Assembly (NCBI GenBank): GCA_022376515.1
Contig: WTXI01000316.1
Location: 1-40,686, forward strand
Length of the DNA stretch: 40,686 nucleotides
Direction: 5' to 3'
From: Lactifluus volemus
Taxonomy: Eukaryota > Basidiomycota > Agaricomycetes > Russulales > Russulaceae
Below the pieces are notes generated by a model that was not told the DNA's origin, made no database searches, and worked only from the letters and a program-made list of their open reading frames with translations. Every line of letters begins with the position of its first letter. Within the stretch, counting starts at the first letter, position 1. Shown here in pieces: positions 28,991-39,351 of this stretch. The position numbers and the translations under genes were made by a program.

Positions 28991-30930
28991 CCGTGACGAT
29001 GGCCGTCAGCGACGGCGCTAAGTTTCTTGGATTCTCGTTCGTTTGTATTACTATTGATTGCATGTACTTTTTCTCAGAGCATCGAACACCATATACACAG
29101 AGCTTGCATTAAGCTTTATATTTTACTGTTTTCCAGGACTGGGGTGGGCTCTCGTACAAGGTCAACTACCATTTCTGCGTTGCTCGAGAGACCGCTTGAA
29201 GACGGTGTATGAACGGTGTACTTTCCCTTTAAATTGAATATGCCCACGAGACAAGGCAGAGCGAGCCGTTCCTGTAACAAAAACACTTTCGCTTTGGGCT
29301 CTTCTTTGCTAACGAACGGTGTGAGTGCGAAGATGCGCTTGTCTAAGGAGCCTGAAACAAGGCGATGAGAGTGTCTCCTTTTGGACATTGGAATACCATA
29401 TTTCGTATACACGCCATGCACAAACGACCAGCAGAGGATGCCAACGTCGAACCGAGCTCCCATCCTTCTCTACAGCGAAATCGATCCGTTTCGCTGCGGT
29501 GAGTTGGGCTCCCTGGCTATCTCCAGCTCAAATACTTTGAAGACACTGTTTATCAACTCCCACCTTCATTCCATAAGGCTGTCTTTGAAATTTCATGGCG
29601 TCACGGTGCGCAACACGTTTATCAAGAGGGACAGGTAGAGTTAGAATCCCTGGACCCAGTACATGGCAAACCCATCGGTGGAATGAGAGATATCTCTGAT
29701 CATGAGCTTTCTCACCACAGCGTCGTCACCCGGACGCACGCGTTCGGCAGATTTACCTTTGGTCAACATGATTCAGACATAAGCTCTCTGGTGCGTTCAA
29801 CAAGCCGTTCAACGCGCGAAGCAAATAGATACAGTATACTGCTAAAATAAATGGAAGTCCAGAAATGCAGGTACTGTACATGTCTCCTCTACTTTGTAAT
29901 TTTAAAAATTTCGGCTACCGCCGCCACACAAACCGCGTGCCTCGTACGTACGACTTTTTGAAAAAAAAAATACTAACCCAGTGGAGCAGGGGAGTGGAGT
30001 GGAGTGGGGTGGAGTGAGGAACGCACCGGCGGCGCCTTCTTTTTTGAGTCGAAATGATAGCCAAAGGCTGCTGCGTCCATCCGACAGGCGGGGGGAGTAG
30101 TCAAAACCCTTAACAAAAAAAAGCTCAGAGGGAACCTCGACTTTTAGGCTTATGGGGTGTCACTGGCACCCACCACCTGCCTAAGCAGTAGTACAGTACT
30201 ATAGTAGTAGTAGTACGCTGCGCATCTCCGGAGTTCCCAAAACGCAAACGTTGGTCAACATGCTTCCCCATTGGTGCAATTCAGCCACCCGTCGCGGCAA
30301 AAACGCTGTGGCCGGACGTGGGTGGGGCGTGGTGACGAGTTAGGAGTAAGATGTGGCTGCGGATAATAAATTACCGTAGTGACGAACATCTCAGTCCTGG
30401 CACTGTATTACAGTATTACACGTCAATTTTAGCACATTTATTCAAATCTTTCTTTCTCGAGGATGATTAGGTCGGATATGTCGAGCGCGAGGGACATCTC
30501 TCGGAATTGGTGGGTATCATAAATAATTTCATAGCCCAGCGCAAACGTACAAAAGTTCATATGGATGGACAACTGTCAGAGATGTGGTGTCGGCGAGACG
30601 AGGCATTCGAAGGGTTTGTGTCCTCCTCCCATCTTGGTGTTCAACTTCTAAACCCGCCATCCCGAAAGAACAAATAAATTTAACATGGGACAGGGTCTGG
30701 AAATCTACTGAACAACAAAAGGTGATATGCTTCTGTAGACAGGGAAAAATATGACACATATATGCAAAGAATGGTAGAGTAGGCACAAAAGAAGGGGGGG
30801 GAGGGGGGTCCGCGAGGCAAAGTACAAGCGATACGATCATTAGATATGCGTCAAACATCGTCCACACATTACACACCTTTCCGTCGTTGGTAGAAAAGAT
30901 GCTAAACACACAAAAAAAACACCACAGCTT
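28991..30930. other. Long region without a recognised gene
   Basis: Contains a 115-codon minus ORF (29463-29116) and overlapping plus ORFs (29325-29638), none with a known motif. The rest is non-coding in appearance: poly-A runs near 29960 and 30115, a GGAGT-type repeat at 29981-30020, and a TAGTAGTAG run near 30200. The 3' untranslated region of the TVP38-like gene lies at its right end. Confidence 0.4.
29981..30020. repeat. Short GGAGT/GGGGT tandem repeat
   Basis: Five to seven imperfect copies of GGAGT, GGGGT or GGAGC in 40 bp. Simple-sequence repeat, no known function. Confidence 0.6.
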
Positions 30931-32866
30931 TCATTGGTATGTGGGTGGCGGCGATAACTTGGGTGGCTCCGTGGACGTGGGCCCAGCAGGTCCCATAGCT
31001 GGCTGGAAGTAATGATCCCTCGCAGTATCCGGCGCAGCAAAATGGTCAGGCTGGTATGGCACATATGGCGCCATCGGACTTGACGGCATTCCAGGCGAGT
31101 GTTGTGGTTGCGGGAAAGATGGGCTAGTAAGGGAAGATGGGGACACGTATGCCCCAGTCTCTGATGAGACGTTCGGGGGTGGGGCAATGACAGGTACGGA
31201 TGCAACCTCTGGTGGCCGAGCTGTCGTGGGTGTTCGTGCGTTAGACCACTCATCATCCGGGTCTCTGGAAGCGGTCACAGCCACTGCTTCTGCAGGCGAG
31301 GCATACAGAGCTGATGGTCTGAATGACGGAGGGCGCGCGCGTGGAGCATGTAGACGAGGATCAGGCACATGGCCTATCGCGTGCCCATTCTCATCCCATC
31401 GTTGATGCATTGACTCTTCAGAGTCAGCGTCTCGTTCTCGGTCATATGAATGTAGTGGAATATCCGAGTCGGAGGGGTTCTGATTGAACGCCGAGACGGT
31501 TGAATCGTTGTTGCGATAGAACGATCTAGCGAGTTCCATTTTCGCTTGCCTAGAAAAGCCGGCCATGTCAAGGTATGGATGACGGGTAGGGGATATACAC
31601 ATACCGGTCCTTGCGACGCCGATATATAACGGCGGGTTTGGCTTGATTCAGTTTGCGGTAAATATACCACGCAGCTGCGATGGTGACGATCGTAGTGAGT
31701 GCAACCAATGAGTAGCTAGCGGCACGGGAAGAAGCTGTCCCCTCTGCGGAAACATACATAAGCTAAGCCAGTGAAGGATTAAAATGAGACGTACGCTTCG
31801 TCGAGCCTTCGATGATGACACCGATGTATACTGTGGCGAATTGCTTTGGCAAAGACAGGAATGCTGCGATGGAAAATATCAATACGTTCATGCCACAAGT
31901 AGCGAATACAGCTGTGGTGACTGAGAAAATAGGACGTGAGTGGCACTGTCCAAAGGAGACAACGATGAGGACGTACAATGGCCTGGGATGGCACTGAAAC
32001 GAGCGACGAGGGCTATTTTGATCCCGCCTTCGCGGACGACATGGGCAAGGCAACCATATTGAAGGTTTGTCTTTTCAAGCTTGTCGCCGCGGGTATGACA
32101 ACAGTACTTGAAGGCGCTTCACGGGTAGGAATGAGATGTTTTGTTTTCAAAATACAAGGGGGGGGTGACGTACTAGAAGTTGCCCAACTCGCCGAGGAAA
32201 GTGCCAGCTGCAACGATGGCAAAGCCTATCCAAAGGCCCCAGACGATGCCACAGAGTATGGCAACAATCTCATGACCGAAGAGCTAGAGGAGGTTATCCG
32301 TAAGTGGGCGATCAAGGGAGGAGCAGATCAGTTGATGATCGGACGGACCGGGGGAAAAGAAATGATGAATAAGATGGCTATCGGGATGGACCAACCACCT
32401 GGAAGGCTAGAGGGAGGAAGGTCAAGACAATTAGCGGAAAGAGGGGTCGACGAAGGCTTACTCTTTCATCCAGTGTGCGGCGGGAGTGAGCTTGTCAACG
32501 ATTTGGCGTGGTAGATGGTGATGAGAGCGGTGATGACGGTGAGGAGGATGGCAATGACATAATACCCTTATGGGAGTTAGTCGAGAATTTGAAGAGTAAG
32601 GTGAGGAATGGACGCACATAACCACTCTCTGCGTATCCAAAAGCGCCAGTTAGTGAGTGTCTTCCAATCAAAGACACTAGTTCTAGCGAGCTCTGCAGCC
32701 TCGCTGGGAGTGGGGCTAGGGGTGCGGGAGATACGATCCGAGGGGGGAACTCATTCTTTGGGTTGATTGTTGATGAAGAGTTATTGGCGGGAGAGAAGGA
32801 GGAAACGTTAGGAGGGTACATTGCTGTATTTAGTCCAGAGCCATATTCCAGATATGAAGAAGACAT
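30931..32866 (-). CDS. TVP38-like VTT (SNARE-associated Golgi) membrane protein, eight exons, one apparent frameshift
   Basis: VTT-domain proteins sit in ER/Golgi membranes and act in vesicle traffic and, by recent family work, lipid handling. Exons 32866-32623, 32566-32462, 32406-32349, 32283-32174, 32116-31977, 31920-31795, 31743-31605 and 31549-30931, introns 51-65 nt; about 513 residues. Landmarks: YYVIAILLTVITALITIY (TM), IPIAILFIISFPPLFGHE, ILCGIVWGLWIGFAIVAAG, TFLGELGNFYAFKY, GCLAHVVREGG, VARFSAIPGHFTTAVFATCG, AAFLSLPKQFATVYIG and a last TM SLVALTTIVTIAAAWYIY. The tail of about 200 residues is Pro/Ser-rich. In exon 2 one A is missing (GCCAAATC near 32500; GCCAAAATC gives the family's IVDKLTPAAHW and the correct phase). 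Start MSSSYLEYG. Confidence 0.88.
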
Positions 32867-34479
32867 AATTGGGAGAAGGAGCAGAAAAAGTGGGAAAGAA
32901 TGAAGAGATGAAGATAGAAAAAGAGAAGGCGCTTGGCTTGTAACCGAACACCGCCAAAGCAACTACCGCGGGTAACCCGGAGTAATATATCATTGGCAAT
33001 TGATCATTCATCCTCACACACACACACACTCAGCCCTCTTTTATTCCAAGCACTCTGCAATCTCACGTTGGATAGCAGCTCTCATCTTTCTTCTTTTTCT
33101 CTATTTTTCACCACCGTCGTAGATTCTTAATGCCATCGCCCCGACTCCGTTGAGGTGCCGCTCAAGCCTCAAGCAAACGCCATCACACTGCCTCATACGT
33201 AGCCACGGCCCACGGAACGTTAAGAACTATATTCGACACCGCCTTCTAAAAAGATTCGATGTCCCCACCAAATGGCCTAATAGCGCATGCTCCCTCCCAG
33301 TTCTGGGACCCGTGGGATGACGTGTCCCCGGCTTGGCCTGTGAAGAACGGTGATGCCAGCACGAACCCATGACAACGATGGCCGGGCCTAGGCCGAGAAT
33401 CAGGCTTAACTTTTGTTCTTACGGTCCCGATTGCTGCAAACCCAGCTACGACAACCACAGTCGACCCAGCAAAGTGTTTTGGAGGACGATGGAATGTACC
33501 TCCAGTAACTGCAAGGACAAGACAGACCTTGCGTTAGTTTGCCGCGTTGCCCGGCTAAGTAGGAGATGGTGCCTCAACTGACGCCTCGTGACGCGACGCG
33601 AGGCCCGCTAACTTTGAATACTTTCTTTGCGGAGGAGTCTGACGTCCCAGTGCGCAGGATGTCTCTGTGCGTCGTCGCCGTGGAGGTGAAGGAGGAACGT
33701 CTGCATATCGTCATAGTGACCAGCTCTTGTTTTAGTGAACGTATTGTTGGCTCGTGCTTCTTGCCAATCAGATTACGTAAAACCTGATCCCCGATGTCTT
33801 CCCTGGCTTTTGAATGGCAAATCAAAGAAAGCTTGACAAGCTTTCTTCATGTTGATGAGTCATGACCAAGTCTCGTACCTCCGAATTCACCGGCAGACCT
33901 TTCCCCTTTCTGAGCTTTGGCTATCCTTGGACTCTTTCAATAGCGCGTCCACCTCAGGCTCGTGAAAGGGCTGAGAGTGAACGTCCTTCAACACAGCACG
34001 GTCACGGTCAACCTTCCGGTAATTGAATGATTTTGAGGCCATAGAGAACGGCTTTACTCAACGTAATTCAGGTATCATGTGTCAACCTTGAATCCTCCAA
34101 CGAGCCAAGGGGAACGAATTATGTATGATGTGATCACAGAAATCCAAAGTCACCAATATTTGGCTCATAGACGTGTGGCACAAAGAGCGAGGAAAACTGA
34201 CTTTTTAAAAATCCCAGCATCGAAAATATATAAGAAAGTAATAACCGGTTAGGAAAAAGTGCGAGCTATACATACGTGAGAGACAGCAATCAACCATGAG
34301 AAGGAAGGAAAGTAAAACCCAATGGAAGAATGTAGGAGACATGGGGGTGTGTTAGAATAGCAATGAAATTGATTAGAGGGAGTACCGTGACCGTTTTACG
34401 GCGGCAGTTCGGTCTTGAGGACTCTTGCGTTAGTCTTGACAAATTACATAAATCGTCCGTTCAGTGATTATCTTGTACG
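32867..34479. other. Intergenic region, no gene recognised
   Basis: Upstream region of the TVP38-like gene, with a (CA)n run at 33015-33029 and CT-rich sequence near 33080. Short ORFs at 33246-33825 on both strands lack motifs. A 23-bp hairpin lies at 33825-33847. The right end is the 3' flank of the rhodopsin-like gene. Confidence 0.4.
33825..33847. repeat. 23-bp perfect inverted repeat
   Basis: AAGAAAGCTTG, one A, then CAAGCTTTCTT. It could be a short hairpin in a transcript or a dimer site; no T-run follows and no adjacent gene end explains it. Confidence 0.7.
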
Positions 34480-35997
34480 TCACAACAAAAGAAAGCATCC
34501 TGGCGTTGCTTTTTTTTTTTGGTCAGAGGAGGGCCTGGATTCAGGTTTCGATGATGGAGGTTGGCCGGGGTATGGCAGGACGTCTATATGCACAACACCC
34601 CCACCCTCATTTGTCGCGGCATTCTTGTCGTCCTGTTCGGTCGTCTTGCCAGTGACAAACATCTCTTCGGGGTCCAAGGTGCCGATCGTATACACAGGCT
34701 TGGCCTGTTTCGTCGAGTCAAGCGTGGTGTCCGTGAGCTCGGTGGCATTGCTATCACTGGCATCACCCCTGCCAAACCTCGAAATGAAGCCAATGGACCA
34801 TTGCGTGCCAGTGGTGGTGGTGGTTACGCGAGGCCCGGGCCGCGAATGGAATCTGAGTGCAGATCCAGTCCAGCGCTTGCCATCATCGTCATCTTCGGTT
34901 TGATAACCCCAGAAAGGGCGGAATAAGGCTGTCGCAACGACAGGAACGTTGGCGACCGTGAGGGACATGCAGTTTTCGACGAGCGCAGAGATCGCCTCAT
35001 GAACGCCACCTGAAGTGAGGATGAAAAATGAATGCACGAGAGACACGACCGTCGTCACAACTATAGCATGAGGTTAGTGTTTGAACGAATAGAGGAGAGA
35101 ACGGGGAGGTAGTACTCGATGTAGAGAATATAAAAATGAGACGCCAGCGAAGGCTTTTATTATCGATGCCTCGAATGAGTCGAATAGGCAAGATAATGAG
35201 CGCAATGTCAGAAAAGACGTCCGCTGTGTGTGTAAGAATCTGGTGAGCCAAGAAAAAGGTGTGTAGAAGAGGGGATACGTACACACGAGCTGACAGATAG
35301 GCACCTGTTTAGGAAGATTGCACTGTGGATGGGCTGAGTCTTTCCAGCCGTTCTCGTTGGTCTGGCAAACCCAGAAAAGCTGGGCCAGTAGAAAGGCAAC
35401 GGCGGCGATAAATACGGCGGCGACCCACTTCAAGCGTTGACGCATGACAGGATTTGGGTCGATGCGGATGATAGAGAAGAGGATGGATAACCGAGCACAC
35501 CATATGACACCGTAGAAAGTGGCGGACAAAAGATAGTAATCAGCGACGCGGGAGACCTTGGAAAGCTTCGACGGTGAGAAAGCGTGCACGAACACGGCGA
35601 CCATTTGAATAATTAACCTGAAGAGAGAAAAAAAATCAAATCACAGGGTCACATATTTGTGGAATGCAGAACAGTGGTGGAGATATACCAGAGGAGAGAA
35701 AAAAATGCCCAAGCGTCGTCCCACCAGTAGCGACCTCTTCTGATCCAGAGACGGACCAAGGTTATACATACCGCTACAGAGCCACAGACCGTTTCAGTGA
35801 CTAGAAGGGGGGGGATCGACCAACAAGTTGTAAGATCGATGAAAAGGGGTAGAAAAGGGAAAAGTACCTTCGATCTGGACGAGAGGTTCGATGCCCATGA
35901 CGAGATGGCATTGAGGTAGGATCATGAGGTCGGACGCTGGATATAATGTTTCCGAGCGTCTAGAGGGCCAAATCTCGTCTAGTCCATGAGGTGGCAT
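34480..35997 (-). CDS. Seven-TM rhodopsin-like fungal integral membrane protein, five exons
   Basis: A family of multi-spanning membrane proteins (Rhodopsin_fungal-type) common in ascomycetes and basidiomycetes; biochemical role unknown. Exons 35997-35868, 35800-35689, 35617-35283, 35223-35116 and 35060-34480, introns 55-71 nt, all phases consistent, about 421 residues with no frameshift. Landmarks: WIRRGRYWWDDAWAFFSLLW, ADYYLLSATFYGVIWCARLS, RLKWVAAVFIAAVAFLLAQL, KQVPICQLVSDVFSDIALI, RWRLIFIFSTS, VSLVHSFFILTSGGVHEAI and CMSLTVANVPVVATAL. The C-terminal 150 residues are hydrophilic and end in CFLLL after a lysine run. The start at 35997 (MPPHGLDEIW) is the only upstream Met in frame that leads into the first splice. 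It lacks the retinal-binding lysine context of true opsins as far as I can see. Confidence 0.82.
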
Positions 35998-37686
35998 CGC
36001 TAATCTTCATAAAGTAAAGATTCAGGGCCCGGAATATGCACACGATAACTCCAGTAGGTCAGGAGGCACTGAACTTACTTACCGTTAATTTTGGGACCGA
36101 AGAACTCACTATTTCCTAATTAAGGAGTTTTTCACGGGCGTGAATCCACCTTCATCACAAACAGCTTAATTGCGGCCATCATCTGCTCAATTCTCTTTTT
36201 TCACTCACTTTTTTTGGCTTGACGCTCCATGTCTGTACTTTTTCAACTTTTTGAAAAAGGCTGTCTATGACCTTCTGCTGCGTGTTCTGAAATGCTTCAG
36301 CATCCTTTTGTAAGTTTTTTTTTTTTTTCAGTCCATCTGATCTTATCTCCGAGTCTTCTTGGCTTGTGCCAGTGGTGTTTTTTTTTCACCGTGACACTTA
36401 TCCTTCTTAGGTTTCCTCCTGTGATCGACTGCCTAAACAAAATCTCTGCGGAACTGTGCCTGATTTGCATTTTTGTCTTTTCTAGCAACTTGCGCGGGTC
36501 TCTGCAACCAGGCAACATTTTACTGTATTCGCTGGCTAAGAAAGCCAAAAAATCGGACTTTCTTTTCAGAGTTTTAAAAAAAAATTTCTTGTGCCCCAGA
36601 TCTTTTTTTTTTGGAACACTCTCTCGTCACACGGTGCTTCCTCGATCTTGTTGTGTCCGACAACGGCCAGGAAAGGCGGTGTTTTGAATACGAAACCGCG
36701 ATTTCTGAATCTCGCAAACCCTTTCACAGTTCCGGCACTGTCCCCAAGCCGTATCTACGAATACGCCATCAGAGAACGGTGGAGAGGGCGCAAACACGGT
36801 AACAGCCCCCCGCCCAGCAGGCGTTCCGTGCAGGCGTTACTGGAGGGAGGAAGCCCGAAAAAACCCGAGCCCGCAAGATTGGCCGTGGCTTCACGCTCGA
36901 GATCCAAAGCCAGAATCTAGCCAATGACGTAAACGATGATACTGCCCACAGATCACGGTTGCACAATCAAACTTGATATGAGAGATCCGGGTGAAGTAGA
37001 CTGATAGTGACCTAACATGAGTAACGCGGCTTTGAGTGATCCTGAACTCCAGCTACGTGCCCGCCCCCCAGTCCACCAACATTCACTAGTACTAGCTGTC
37101 TGTGAAAATCATCATCAAAAAAATTTACGACCGAATTGCCAATACACACCTTCGCTACTTTTACTGGGGAAGTGCCACTGATGCTAATACCGTCTTTTCA
37201 AATATTGTTCAGTGGTCGAACGGTGTTTACAGAACAAAAAAAGAAGTTCACTCGCCCGTCTGGTGATTGGGCATGATATAACTGAACCCATTGAGTTCAA
37301 GTGGCGAGTTGGGCAAGGTGATCCATCAAAAACAATTACAGTAACTTGGAAAACGTTCCCATTCCCACGGAAAAAGGCCAGTCACGGGTTGCCGGATTCC
37401 ATATCTGTACTAGCTGCAATGCTGCACACACGAAGGCCATCCGTTTCGATAGCCACGAGTGATACAGTGAACTAGGGATGACTACATCAAGAACCTCTGG
37501 TACGGTTCGCGCTCATGTCATCTATTTCTGGGGTGTTATGGACGAAGACAGCACCATATCTGTCGGCCGCATCGTACCAAATGGATCAGGCAAGGGCGCG
37601 ATTCTCTCGAGTGCGGTGTAACCGTACTTCGCTTCGCCTTTCGGACTGACAAATTAAAAGGTTTATCGATACTTGTACTGTAGCCC
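35998..37686. other. Intergenic region, no gene recognised
   Basis: Upstream of the rhodopsin-like gene the sequence becomes T- and CT-rich on the plus strand (36190-36620, with several long T runs). ORFs at 36292-36687, 36591-36920 and 37212-37475 have low-complexity translations or no motif. The last 100-200 bp hold the 3' flank of POP4. Confidence 0.4.
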
Positions 37687-38818
37687 TCACAGCTCGATGG
37701 TCTCCTTATGCTTGAACTTTCTCCCCGCCCGATCTGCCGCACGAAAGCAGAATTGGTTACCGTACAGCTCAAACTCGATATGTGGGCCATCGAGCACCGT
37801 TTCCGCCTTGTCGCTCCTGCTGCTATTACTGCCGCCTGTACTTCCCGAGTTTGCACCCCCGACTGGGGAACTACTACCAGCAGCAGCAACAGAAGGCTCC
37901 GAATTATACAGAGGGACGGCGAACGTAAAGACCGAGCCTTGCTTCGGTAAGACTGCAGAAGAAAGAAAGTGGTTCGATGGGAGAGCGATCTAAAAAGGGA
38001 GGTAGGTCTCGCACCTTTTATTTATTCTCGCGCGTCACCACCTTGAACGTATTCTCCGTTTCTTGCACTACGATACCCGACGCGCCAACAAGCGCGGCAT
38101 TCTTACTCCTGCGCACTAATCAAAAATTTTCGATTTTTCCCCAACCGGTTTTAGAGAGAGAAAAACAACGCAACAAACGTAACAGACTGACCGGTCATGA
38201 TCGAACCGTGAAAGTCAGCTTTGACAAGTTTGGCGTGCATCCCTGCGGCCTGAGGCATTCCCGTCACCATCGGCGCCACGTCGCCCTCGACGGCACTTTC
38301 TCTCGGTCTTCTCGGTGGTGACGATGAGGAGGGACGAGGGCTCAACGCGAGAAGCTCAGACATGTAACCTATCCACAATCGATGAAGCTTCACGAACAAG
38401 TCCCACCTTGATAAATAACATATTCAATAAAAACAGCACTTTTCAAAAAAAAAAAAAAACGCACCTGGCTTCTTCCTTGCGCAAACGCCATAGTCCCTTC
38501 TCAGCAGCCTCTCTACGACCCATCTTTTCCCTGATCTTTGTTTCCTTTTGTTTTCTTTCCGCCGCCGTTGGTGTTGGTGTTGGTGTAGCTTGCGGTTGGT
38601 GAGGACGAGCTGTCGTCGACGGACGCGTTCATCGTATAGAGCCTGTGCGCGTGCACGAGATCGATTATTAGAGAGCGTGAGCTGAGCCTGGACAAACTCT
38701 GGCGTGAACGGGCGAGAGCTGCCAGTGTTGGTGGTGAATTTCACCGCTTGGGTTGCGGTGGACTTTGCAAGATTACTTAGATAAAGAAAAACGTGTACGA
38801 AAGATCTCCACGCACCAT
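37687..38818 (-). CDS. POP4: RNase P/MRP subunit Pop4 (Rpp29), five exons, two apparent frameshifts
   Basis: Protein subunit of the ribonucleoprotein that trims the 5' leader of pre-tRNA and processes pre-rRNA. Exons 38818-38816 (only the ATG), 38762-38465, 38406-38192, 38115-38015 and 37952-37687; introns 53-76 nt. About 294 residues. Landmarks: PFTPEFVQAQL, GLWRLRKEEARWDLF, KLHRLWIGYMSELL, GMHAKLVKADFHGSIM, LVGASGIVVQETENTFKVVTREN, LPKQGSVFTFAVPLY, and the conserved end DGPHIEFELYGNQFCFRAADR through the HKETIEL terminus. Two single bases are missing: a C near 38605 (ACCAACCGC) and an A near 38022 (AATAAATAAAAG, which as written gives an early TAA). Adding them restores frame and the phases of the following introns, so they are more likely sequence errors than decay. 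Confidence 0.9.
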
Positions 38819-39351
38819 AGGCGGGTGATTATCATCTTGAAGTATCGCACTTTGATATAATGTTGTTGGATTCATGTGGTGACAACTTGATCATTAAGTA
38901 AGCCATCTCGCCCCCTGTTGCCAAGATATCGACTTCCTGATTTAAGCGTGCGTGCAACTGAAAACAAACATTGATAATACCGATGCAGAGAAAAAATAAA
39001 GGAAAGAAATTGTGAGTTGTAATAGAAAAACGCAACAAGGGAGGGTTGGTTGTGACAAGGTAACTAGTACTTGAACCATGGTGCAGGTGAAAAAAAAAAA
39101 GGGCAGGGAAAGATTGATGCACGATGAAACGAGGGAGAGAGGGAGACGCGATGATACGCCGATACACAGATATACAAATGATGTGGGGGTAGACAAGTGG
39201 AGGGGTGATTGCAGGGCGTGAGGGAGAGGGTTCGTATGCATCATGTACAAGAGGGAGAACAAAAAGGCGGGGGGAGATGAAGAAGAAAAAGGTAATGTCC
39301 ACAAAACAAGCCCCGCATATCCATCCAACCACTAGACCATATCCTCTCATC
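38819..39351. other. Region between POP4 and MUB1
   Basis: Presumptive POP4 promoter and 3' untranslated region of MUB1. The sequence is purine-rich on the plus strand. A 193-codon minus ORF (39413-38832) reads as hydrophobic low complexity and overlaps the MUB1 end; I do not regard it as a gene. Confidence 0.45.

Noticed and set aside
31978..32514. 178-codon plus-strand ORF
   Set aside because: It lies opposite six well-phased features of the TVP38-like gene, and its translation has no motif; it is a shadow frame.
33246..33825. Short ORFs on both strands as a small gene
   Set aside because: No splice pattern, motif or composition bias; the region reads as intergenic.
36292..36687. 131-codon plus-strand ORF with hydrophobic stretches
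   Set aside because: Built from T-runs and CT-rich DNA; the apparent membrane segments are a composition effect.
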